Source of the DNA: Methylohalomonas sp034521715
GTDB taxonomy: Bacteria; Pseudomonadota; Gammaproteobacteria; Methylohalomonadales; Methylohalomonadaceae
Reading direction: 5' to 3'
Assembly (NCBI GenBank): GCA_034521715.1
Contig: JAXHLY010000006.1
Location: 19,899-83,898 of the forward strand
DNA: 64,000 nucleotides
Made by a program: the position numbers and the translations under genes. Each line of letters opens with the position of its first letter. The first letter of the stretch is position 1. This document shows positions 1 to 7,362 of the stretch, piece after piece. The notes under the pieces were generated by a model. It did no database searches and had not been told where the DNA came from. It saw nothing but the letters and a program-made list of their open reading frames with translations.

Positions 1-576
1 AGTCATAGTCATCGCGCTCGATGGTCACCATGAACGGCTGCAGCGTGCCGGGTGCCGAAGGCGCAAAATAAAGCTGTTGCAGTTGGCCGTCGGGTGTTTC
101 GACAGTAACCTGCACATGATCACCATCGGCGGTTATCACGGCTATCGGGTCGCTGGTATATCACGCGATCATCGCGCACCTTGAGCAGGGCATAAGATCA
201 TATCGTTCTGTGCAAGGATCAGACGGTAGGACAGTGACTCCGGCTGACTGTCTGCAAGGTACGGTTCCGACCAGTCGAGAAAATCCAGCCAGTCTTCACT
301 GTAACCATCCAGCTCCACCGGCTGGCGCAGGCGATGTATGTACAGCGCCGGTATATCAGCGCTCGTTTGCGGAAACAGCATCGGCCGGTCATGAAGCGAA
401 CCGGCAATAGCGCGGGAGGCATTCAGCAATGAATCCTCAAGCCCGTTGCGCAGATAATGTTCCATTTCACGCAAGTATTCCAGACCGACGAATGGCAGGC
501 TCAGAACGGCGATGGAGAGCAGCAACAGCTTGCGGCGCAGGCTGAAATGGAACGGTCTGCGTTGCTGGCCGGACAT
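1..576 (-). CDS. pdsS: PdsS-like sensor histidine kinase of dedicated sortase system (N-terminal part, frameshifted)
   Basis: Only the amino-terminal sensory part is in the window; the kinase domain lies beyond the left edge. The protein starts MSGQQRRPFHF, has one membrane segment at about residues 15-33 (KLLLLSIAVLSLPFVGL) and then a periplasmic sensor domain. The literal frame stops after 135 residues, but homologous-looking sequence continues (AVITADGDHVQVTVETPDG) once small indels near 199 and 150 are corrected. It directly follows the response regulator gene and faces an OmpA-type gene, the arrangement known for the proteobacterial dedicated sortase system (PdsS/PdsR/PdsO). Naming rests on family knowledge and context, because the kinase domain is not visible. 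Confidence 0.75.
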
Positions 577-579
577 GGA

Positions 580-1277
580 TTATCCTGGCGGCTTTTCCAG
601 CGATATCCCAGGCCATAGACCGATTCGATGCAGTCAAAATCAGGGTCGAGGCTGACAAACTTGCGACGGATGCGTTTTATATGTGAAGTAATCGTGCCGT
701 CATCAACATATAAATCGGCATCCTGCATCAGCTGATCACGGCTTTTCACGTGGCCCGGCATGCGCGCCAGGGAATAAACAATCCAGAACTCGGTCAGTGT
801 CAACTCAACGGCACTACCGCGCCACTCCGCGGTCATGCAGGATCGATCCAGACACAGATCACCACTATCGATCACATCGCGCTGTTCGGCGGCCCCCTTG
901 AGTGCCTCGACGCGGCGAAACAGTGCGGCGATACGGGCAAGCAACTGCTGCAGGGTGATGTCCTTGGTCAGGTAATCATCGGCACCCAGCCGCAGGCCCG
1001 AGATCGCGTCCAGGTCGGAATTGCGCGCGGTCAGGAAAATAAGCGGCAGTGACGGGGAACGCACGCGCAGTTCCCGGCACAGCTCAAAACCGCCTTCCTG
1101 CTCCTCGCCCAGGCCGATATCAATAATCACCAGGTCCGGCAGGCGCGAGGCCATGGCCTTGAGCGCCGCCGGCCGTTCGGCATAGCCCTGCACTTCGTAG
1201 CCCTGTCGCTTCAGGGCAGTGGCGTAGTTATCGCGAATGGCCGGCTCATCCTCAACAATTACTATCCGCTTGGCCAA
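580..1277 (-). CDS. pdsR: PdsR-like OmpR-family response regulator
   Basis: A receiver domain occupies about residues 1-120, with acidic residues EDE near the start, phospho-acceptor Asp in VIIDIGLG, Thr in IFLTARN and Lys in YLTKD. A winged-helix DNA-binding domain follows and ends with the typical YGLGYRWK. The start is a TTG at 1277, chosen because stop codons lie just upstream and GGGAG sits about 9 bases before it. The literal frame runs on to 501 inside pdsS. A one-base shift after GYRW would give a stop at 580-582, just before the pdsS ATG, so the run-on is probably an indel artefact. It should control the sortase system genes together with PdsS. Confidence 0.88.
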
Positions 1278-1465
1278 TTATTATCTCCCTGTCGTGCAAC
1301 CACCAATCTAGACGCTTTCGGCCGGAAACGGGGCCGGTACGGTACAAAGTCATTTTCCTGCCATGATTCATCGGCGGTTTGCCAGCTACCGGCCCCGCCT
1401 GTGCCCCGTCCACGTACTTGAATAGATAACCGAAGCCTAATTGTTCAATGTCCGGGAGACGATTC

Positions 1466-2186
1466 ATGCACAGGCAATACATTATCACGCTCACCGCCCT
1501 GCTGATGCTGGCACCACCGGTTCATGCCGATGATATCCAGATGAGCTCACAGGACCCCGTGACCAAGGACGCCGCCGGCTTTGGTATTGGCGCCCTGTTG
1601 GGCGGTGCCCTGGGCGGGCCCATCGGCGCCATTGCCGGTGCGGCCGGCGGGGCCTGGCTCGGCGCCCGCGAGGAAGCCGGTGACGCGAAACGCGAACACC
1701 TGGCCGGCGAACTCGCGGCGCGCACAGCCGAACTCGAACAGCTGAAAAGCGAACTCGTGGCGCTGGAGTCCCGCGACCAGGCCGCCAACCGGCCGGTACG
1801 GCTGGATGATCGCAGCCGGACCGCGAAACAGCTGAGCCAGGCGCTGAATATCGCCGTCTATTTCCGCACCGACAGCAGCGAGCTGGAAGCGGATGCCGGT
1901 CAACGCCTGCACCGCATTGCCGCGCATTTGCGCGAGTATCCACGGATCCGCATACATGTCGCCGACTACGCCGACCGCCGCGGGCAGCCCGGAGTACAAC
2001 AGGCGTCTGAGCCGGCGCCGGGCCGAGACTGTCGCCGCTTTACTCCGGCAGGCGGGCGTCGACCGTAATCGCATCCATGTCGAGGCCCATGGTCAGGCCG
2101 ACGTCCAGGCGGCGCCGGGTGACCTGGAGGCCTATGTGTTCGACCGGCGGGTCAGTATCGAACTCAGCCTGACGGATCCGGTGTAA
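1466..2186 (+). CDS. pdsO: PdsO-like sortase-associated OmpA-family protein (one frameshift)
   Basis: The protein begins with a signal peptide (MHRQYIITLTALLMLAPPVHA). A glycine-zipper segment rich in GG and GA (about residues 30-70), a charged helical stretch and an OmpA-like peptidoglycan-binding domain (NIAVYFRTDSSEL; later NRRLSRRRAETVAALL and RIHVEAHG) follow. The OmpA half changes frame near 1984, where one extra G in a GGG run breaks the ORF. ATG 1466 is preferred over 1448 because GGGAG lies 7 bases upstream. Glycine zipper plus OmpA beside PdsR/PdsS is the signature of PdsO. It likely anchors the envelope-spanning sortase apparatus to the wall; that role is inferred from the family. 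Confidence 0.82.
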
Positions 2187-2188
2187 GC

Positions 2189-2341
2189 ATGCCGGCCGTA
2201 AAACATCCATTCACGGATCTCGTTGTCCGCTGTGTGCTGGTGGCACTGGGCACCGGCACGGCGACGGCACTGTTGTTGGTATTGACGGTACTGCTGCTGA
2301 GTGCCGGTTATACCGAGTCATCTCCTCCAGCGTGGCCATAA
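2189..2341 (+). CDS. Small single-span membrane protein downstream of pdsO
   Basis: This 50-residue reading frame starts two bases after the pdsO stop codon and ends before a strong terminator. Residues 12-41 form one hydrophobic helix rich in Leu and Val (for example ALLLVLTVLLLSAG), followed by a short polar tail ESSPPAWP. I recognise no family. It could be a genuine small membrane protein of the sortase operon, or the surviving signal-anchor of a longer protein such as the VIT-domain sortase target that often sits near pdsO. Tight coupling to pdsO argues that it is translated. Confidence 0.5.
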   Translation: MPAVKHPFTDLVVRCVLVALGTGTATALLLVLTVLLLSAGYTESSPPAWP

Positions 2342-2392
2342 CGGTGAACCCTCCCCGTCTGTTCCCGCCCGCCGTTAGTCCACGCCTTTCCG

Positions 2393-2437
2393 GCGGCCGT
2401 GCCGGTGTTACCCCCGCCGGTACGGCCGCATTTTTTT
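2393..2437 (+). terminator. Rho-independent terminator after pdsO operon
   Basis: Inverted arms GCGGCCGTGCCGG (2393-2405) and CCGGTACGGCCGC (2417-2429) pair along 13 positions with one G-T pair, and are followed by seven T residues. This closes the pdsO transcript and separates it from the MscS gene. Confidence 0.88.
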
Positions 2438-2769
2438 AATCGGCGTTGCTGGTTGACCATTTCCGGGACCCGGCTACGACCATAAGCCCCTGCACGGCGC
2501 GACCGCCGACTTCCCGTCGCCGATCGGCACGGTAACCGTGCGACCGGGCGTGATCGGGTCTGAAATAGGCTTTATGCTGTTTCGTTATGCGCCGCAGCGG
2601 CCGGAACCGACAGGAACCGTTCCGGTACGCTGATAATGCCCGTGAAGCGACCATGGCCTTGTCGGATTACCGGAGCTGCCGGCCCTGGTCCGCCGGACTT
2701 CGCCGGTAAGCCATAAGCGATCAGTGCATGACACTGACAATACATCAAGAAAGGACTGAGGAAACCCTG
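2438..2769. other. Intergenic region without a recognised gene
   Basis: About 330 bases lie between the pdsO terminator and the channel gene. Short open stretches exist on both strands (about 60-70 codons) but none has a recognisable motif or a convincing ribosome binding site. It may contain gene debris and the promoter of the downstream channel gene. Confidence 0.4.
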
Positions 2770-3594
2770 ATGCAAGAAACCATCATGCATTACGCCACCA
2801 CCTATGGACTTAATATCCTTGCGGCAGTCGTTATTCTGCTGATCGGTCTGTGGGCGGCCAGACTCGTACGCCATATGACCCATAAAGTCATGGACAAACG
2901 CAGCATCGATCCGCTGATCATTTCCTTTGTCAGCACAGTGCTGCATGTACTGCTGGTAGCGTTTGTCCTGATTGCCGCGATATCCAAGCTGGGTGTACAG
3001 ACAACATCACTTATTGCCGTACTCGGTGCCGCCGGCCTGGCCGTCGCCCTGGCCCTGCAGAGCTCGTTATCCAACATTGCCTCGGGCGTCATTATTATTA
3101 CGCTGAGGCCATTCAAGGTGGGTGATTATGTCGAGGCCGGTGCCAATGCCGGTATCATCGAGAGTATCCAGCTTTTTTATACGAAAATGCGCAGCCCCGA
3201 TAACAAGGAACTGATGATCCCGAATTCATCGATTACCAGCAGCGTGATCGTCAATTATAACGCCCGCAGTGAACGCCGCTGCGATATGGTGTTCGGTGTC
3301 ACCTATGATGCCGATCTCGACAAGACCAGACGCATTCTGCAGGAACTGCTGAATCAGGACGAACGGGTACTGGCAGACCCGGCGCCGGTGATCGTGGTAG
3401 GCGAGCTGGCCGAAAGCAGTATCAACTTATGGGTACGACCGTGGGTGAAAACCGGGGACTTCTGGGATTTCAAATGGGACTTTACGGAGACTGTGAAAAA
3501 ACGCTTCGATGCGGAAGGCATCGCCATTCCGTTCCCGCAGCGTGACGTCCACATGTATCAGCACCCGGCACCGGCCGGTAATGCCGCTGCCTGA
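2770..3594 (+). CDS. MscS-family small-conductance mechanosensitive channel
   Basis: The 274-residue product matches the compact MscS architecture. Three membrane helices occupy about residues 15-105. The last is the pore helix, with the Gly/Ala-packed ALVAAGLAVALALQSSLSN-type pattern (seen here as LGAAGLAVALALQSSLSN), followed by the RPFKVGDYVE beta domain and the IPFPQRDVHMY carboxy end typical of the family. It opens under membrane tension to release solutes during hypo-osmotic shock. ATG 2770 is chosen over 2728 because a GAGGAAA-like ribosome site precedes it. A second, broken MscS carboxy-terminal fragment lies at 11.3-11.6 kb. Confidence 0.93.
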   Translation: MQETIMHYATTYGLNILAAVVILLIGLWAARLVRHMTHKVMDKRSIDPLIISFVSTVLHVLLVAFVLIAAISKLGVQTTSLIAVLGAAGLAVALALQSSLSNIASGVIIITLRPFKVGDYVEAGANAGIIESIQLFYTKMRSPDNKELMIPNSSITSSVIVNYNARSERRCDMVFGVTYDADLDKTRRILQELLNQDERVLADPAPVIVVGELAESSINLWVRPWVKTGDFWDFKWDFTETVKKRFDAEGIAIPFPQRDVHMYQHPAPAGNAAA

Positions 3595-3623
3595 GTGATC
3601 TGCGCCACCCCGCGCTGGCAGAA

Positions 3624-4436
3624 CTAGTCGTCGTCCTCGTCTCCGGCGTAGCGGGTGGCGTAATCCCTGGCTTTCTGCCGGGCCCGTTCCAGTTCGGCGG
3701 GCTCCAGCTTGGTCTCCAGAATACTGACATTCAGTTTCGCCATATCCAGATCGGCCTGTGCAGCCAGCTTGAACCAGGCATATGATTCAATCCAGTTCTG
3801 CTCGACGCCATAGCCGTCGTGATACATGGCACCCAGGCTGTTCTGGGCCTCGGCCAATCCCTGCTCGGCGGCCTTGCGATACCATTTGTAGGCCTCGTCA
3901 TAGTCCTTGTCGACACCCCGGCCGGTGAAATACATCATCCCCAGATTGTACTGGCCCTTGCGGCCGCCCAGTTGTGCCGCCTTGTGCCACCAGGCATAGG
4001 CCTTGGCCAGATCCCGCTTGCCTGTCTGCCCCTTGTAATGCAACAGCCCGAGATTCTGCATGGACGGGACATAATCTTCCGCTGCGGCCTTTTCATACCA
4101 TTCAACGGCACTTGTGACGTCGCGCTCAACACCCAGGCCGTTGTGATAAAACAGCGCTACATTATGCATGGCCTTGGGTTCACCCTGGTCAGCGGCCTTA
4201 CGGTACCATTCGAGCGACTTGGCATAATCCTGTGCCACGCCCTTGCCTTCACGGTACATCGCGCCAAGATAAAACTGCGCTCTAAAGTGATTATCAGCCG
4301 CCAGCCGTTCAAACTCTTCCAGCGCGGAGATGTAATTGCCGTTTTTATAGTCCGCATGGGCAGTATCGAAATCAGCCTGGACCGGACCGGCGAGCAATGC
4401 CAGCAGGATGAAATACGTGATTCTCGGCATGCGCAT
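3624..4436 (-). CDS. Secreted Sel1-repeat (TPR-like) protein
   Basis: A signal peptide (MRMPRITYFILLALLAGPVQA) is followed by about six Sel1-like repeats of 36 residues. Recurrent cores are AQFYLGAMYREGKGV, AMHNVALFYHNGLGV, GQYNLGMMYFTGRGV and AQNSLGAMYHDGYGV. The tail is acidic (GDEDDD). Such solenoids act as protein-protein adaptors; the partner is unknown. It is periplasmic by prediction. The gene lies 94 bases downstream of the site-2 protease on the same strand and may be co-transcribed. An upstream extension of the frame to 4553 overlaps that protease and lacks a signal peptide, so the start at 4436 is preferred. Confidence 0.88.
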   Translation of the reverse strand: MRMPRITYFILLALLAGPVQADFDTAHADYKNGNYISALEEFERLAADNHFRAQFYLGAMYREGKGVAQDYAKSLEWYRKAADQGEPKAMHNVALFYHNGLGVERDVTSAVEWYEKAAAEDYVPSMQNLGLLHYKGQTGKRDLAKAYAWWHKAAQLGGRKGQYNLGMMYFTGRGVDKDYDEAYKWYRKAAEQGLAEAQNSLGAMYHDGYGVEQNWIESYAWFKLAAQADLDMAKLNVSILETKLEPAELERARQKARDYATRYAGDEDDD

Positions 4437-4530
4437 GAACAGGGACCTGAGAGTTTGGGAAACTATACACTTCTGAGGCCAACACGGGCGGCAAAGTTCC
4501 GTCTGATTCATGGCCGGCCAAGCCGGCAAA

Positions 4531-5184
4531 CTAGAGCAGAAAGCGGAAGACAAATTGCTGAAGGCCCATGATGGCGGGTGTCAGCACTTTACCCAGTATT
4601 CCGCTCAGCAACAGCAGAATCAGGATGATAAGCCCGTAAGGCTCGAGCCGTGAATACTGATAAGCCCAGGGACCGGGCAGCATCGCCGACACAACGCGGC
4701 TACCGTCCAGTGGAGGTACAGGCAACATATTGAGTATCATCAGAACGATATTGATAACGATACCGGCAAAGCCCATGAGGTAGATGAATTGCAGCGCCGG
4801 CATAGCCATACTGCCTTCGAATAAGGCAGCGGTCTTGATGACGATCACCCAGAAAACCAGCATCGCCAGATTGGCCCCTGGACCGGCCAGCGCCACCAGC
4901 GCCATGTCCCGGCGCGGGTTACGCAGGTTCTCCCAGGTAACCGGCACCGGCTTGGCCCAGCCCAGGACGACAGGGCTGATCGCCAGCAGTAACAACGGGA
5001 CAACGATGGTACCGATGGGGTCAATATGCTTCAGTGGATTGACCGTGAGGCGCCCCATCATCTCGGCGGTACGGTCGCCAAGATGCTTGGCCACCCAGCC
5101 ATGCGCGGCCTCATGAAGGGTGATGCCGAATATGACGGGCAGGGCCCAGACGACAATCTTTTGTACGAGTGTAAGTTCCGACAC
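4531..5184 (-). CDS. Site-2 protease family (M50) intramembrane zinc peptidase
   Basis: The protein has several membrane helices. The metalloprotease motif HEAAHGW (HExxH) lies about 25 residues from the start, and the second zinc-ligand motif LDGSR lies in the carboxy half (PVPPLDGSRVVSAM). This is the short, PDZ-less group of M50 proteins found widely in Proteobacteria; substrates are generally unknown. The start is the GTG at 5184. An upstream GTG at 5214 is possible, but a TATACT-like promoter element lies between the two, which favours the shorter form. It diverges from pilU. Confidence 0.9.
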   Translation of the reverse strand: MSELTLVQKIVVWALPVIFGITLHEAAHGWVAKHLGDRTAEMMGRLTVNPLKHIDPIGTIVVPLLLLAISPVVLGWAKPVPVTWENLRNPRRDMALVALAGPGANLAMLVFWVIVIKTAALFEGSMAMPALQFIYLMGFAGIVINIVLMILNMLPVPPLDGSRVVSAMLPGPWAYQYSRLEPYGLIILILLLLSGILGKVLTPAIMGLQQFVFRFLL

Positions 5185-5282
5185 GGTCCCAGTATAACGT
5201 AATCGTGCAGCCACTAGTGAGTCCTGTGGCAGCTATACTGATATTTGAATGTATAAAACATTTAAAAATCCCCGGGAAAAAC

Positions 5283-6410
5283 ATGAATGATGACCTCGAT
5301 ATCACCGACTATCTGCGGCTGATGGTGCAGAAGAACGCCTCGGATCTGTTTTTCAGTGCCGGGGCGCCGGTCAATATCAAAACAGAGGGCGTCACCTCGC
5401 CGCTTGGCGAGAGGATACTGAGCGCCGCCGAGGTCCGGCAACTCGCCTATTCAATAATGTCAGACGATCAAATTAAAACCTACGAGAGCAGCCTGGAACT
5501 GAACATGGCGTTCAGCATAGAGGAACTGGGCAGGTTCAGGATCAATGTTTTCCGGCAGCGCGGCGACAGCGCCATGGTCGTACGCTACATCAGTAGCCGC
5601 ATCCCGTCCCTCGAATCACTGAAGCTGCCACCGATATTAAAAGAACTTATATGTGAGAAACAGGGGCTGATCCTGGTCGTCGGCTCTACCGGCTCCGGCA
5701 AATCCACTACCCTGGCATCCATGATCAACCACCGTAACGAGACAATAACCGGGCATATCCTCACTATCGAGGATCCGATTGAATTCGTACATCAACACAA
5801 AAAATCCGTGGTCGATCAGCGGGAAGTCGGCCTTGATACTTCATCCCTGTCGGAGGCTCTCAAGAATGCCCTGCGTGAATCTCCAGATGTTATCGTTATC
5901 GGAGAAATACGTGATCGCGAAACCATGCTGCATGCCATCCACTATGCCGAGACAGGACATATCTGCCTGTCGACCCTGCATGCCAATAATGCCAACCAGA
6001 CACTGGAACGCATCATAAACTTCTTTCCGGATACGGCCCGTCACGGGCTGCTTCTGGATCTGAGTCAGCATTTGCGCGCGATCATATCCCAGCGACTCAT
6101 AATCGGAGAAGATGGAAAACGCGTGCCGGCAGTTGAAATATTGCTCAACACGCCGTTTATTTCGCAACTTATCGAGGATGGCCGTTTAAGTGAAATAAAG
6201 GACGCGATGACGCAGGGGACATTGAGTGGCATGCAGACTTTCGATCAGTCACTGTATCAACTTTACAAGGCAGGCAGTATCAACCTGGACGAGGCCATTC
6301 GGAATGCCGATTCACGCAATAATCTGCGTCTGAAACTCAAACTCGAAGCGGCCGGCAAAATGAATCCTGACAAGGAGATGAAGCTTGATGAAGACAGTCG
6401 TTACGATTGA
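5283..6410 (+). CDS. pilU: PilU-type twitching motility ATPase
   Basis: This 375-residue hexameric secretion-type ATPase has a PAS-like amino domain (ASDLFFSAGAPVNIK), Walker A GSTGSGKST at about residue 135, an Asp box (TIEDPIEF), Walker B (VIVIGEIRD) and a His box (HICLSTLHANN). Sequence and length fit PilU, the retraction ATPase that assists PilT at the type IV pilus base, better than PilT: the tail beyond the CTD is longer and charged. No pilT is visible beside it. The start ATG 5283 follows a purine-rich stretch. Further type IV pilus genes are not in the window. Confidence 0.88.
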   Translation: MNDDLDITDYLRLMVQKNASDLFFSAGAPVNIKTEGVTSPLGERILSAAEVRQLAYSIMSDDQIKTYESSLELNMAFSIEELGRFRINVFRQRGDSAMVVRYISSRIPSLESLKLPPILKELICEKQGLILVVGSTGSGKSTTLASMINHRNETITGHILTIEDPIEFVHQHKKSVVDQREVGLDTSSLSEALKNALRESPDVIVIGEIRDRETMLHAIHYAETGHICLSTLHANNANQTLERIINFFPDTARHGLLLDLSQHLRAIISQRLIIGEDGKRVPAVEILLNTPFISQLIEDGRLSEIKDAMTQGTLSGMQTFDQSLYQLYKAGSINLDEAIRNADSRNNLRLKLKLEAAGKMNPDKEMKLDEDSRYD

Positions 6411-6436
6411 AACTCCGTTGCAAGGCACCGAGTTGA

Positions 6437-7018
6437 TTAACGTCTGCGCCTTCCCATCGCCCGTACTTTAGCGATCCATTTTTCACGGCTGGCCGGGGTC
6501 GAGCTCCTGATTGGACCAAAAGCGGTAATTCGTACCGGTTTTATTCCACACAGCTGCAAGACCGCGTGCTTCATGACATTATGCCCCGGTGCCCGCAGCA
6601 GCCAGCGGTAAATCAGAGGCGGTGTATTCATGGTGGTAATCAACCGGGCACTGCGCCCCTTCAACAGCGGCGCGTAGTATGGCGGCCGTTCTGGAAAATC
6701 GATGGCGAAGCCGGCGGCGAAAGTGCGTTCCAGGAAACCCTTGAGCAGTGCCGGCACTGTCCCCCACCAGATCGGATAGACGAATACCAGGTGCCGGGCC
6801 CAGCGGATATCGGACTGCACCGACAGAATATCGGACTCCGGCGGTGGTGCATGATTCTCGCCCTTGACGCCCAGGGGATCAAAATCCAGTGCACTGACAT
6901 CGACACGCCGCACCTCGGCGCCGGCCTCGGTAGCGGCCCTTGTGTAAGTATCAGCCAGTACACCGCAAAAACTGTCGGCGCGCGGGTGGCCGAGTATTAC
7001 CAGTACCCGTTTCTTCAT
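6437..7018 (-). CDS. Flavodoxin-fold NAD(P)H quinone oxidoreductase
   Basis: The 193-residue protein has the opening of the NQO1/MdaB/KefF family (VLVILGHPRADSFCGVL), the FMN-contacting PIWWGTVPALLKGFLER at about residues 83-99, and TTMNTPP in the middle. It should bind FMN and reduce quinones or similar electrophiles by two electrons in the cytosol. The tail is strongly basic (GRRRR). It converges on pilU and is followed upstream by a small DUF4124-like gene on the same strand, 35 bases away. Confidence 0.88.
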   Translation of the reverse strand: MKKRVLVILGHPRADSFCGVLADTYTRAATEAGAEVRRVDVSALDFDPLGVKGENHAPPPESDILSVQSDIRWARHLVFVYPIWWGTVPALLKGFLERTFAAGFAIDFPERPPYYAPLLKGRSARLITTMNTPPLIYRWLLRAPGHNVMKHAVLQLCGIKPVRITAFGPIRSSTPASREKWIAKVRAMGRRRR

Positions 7019-7053
7019 GTGTCCCGGTATCGATTCAGAAAACAGGGAATGGA

Positions 7054-7311
7054 TCAGTCTTTTTCATTGTCGGGGGCCAGCGGCATCACATTGGTATCAC
7101 TGGCATACTGGAGCCGTTCGTAGTCGACATTCCCGGCCGGTGGCTCATCCGTGATCTGCCAGTTACCCTGTTCATCACGCCATTTATAGACAGTTGTTAC
7201 ACTGGCTGCAGGGGCCAGTACGGTATTACCCAGCCATTTCTGCCGGGTATCGGTATCAACATACAGCCAGACGGCAGCTGCAATAATGATCAGGAGCACG
7301 AACCATTTCAT
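7054..7311 (-). CDS. Small membrane-anchored DUF4124-like protein
   Basis: The 85-residue protein has one amino-terminal membrane anchor (MKWFVLLIIIAAAVWLYV) and a short periplasmic domain with VYKWRDEQGNWQITDEPP. This is the conserved core of DUF4124, a domain of unknown function common in gammaproteobacterial envelope proteins. ATG 7311 is preferred to 7329 because the hydrophobic anchor then starts at once. It is located between lon and the quinone reductase, all on the same strand. Confidence 0.75.
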   Translation of the reverse strand: MKWFVLLIIIAAAVWLYVDTDTRQKWLGNTVLAPAASVTTVYKWRDEQGNWQITDEPPAGNVDYERLQYASDTNVMPLAPDNEKD

Positions 7312-7362
7312 GGCGGCCAAGTATAACACCGGCCGCGGGCAATAAGTGTTAAGCCGGCGATA

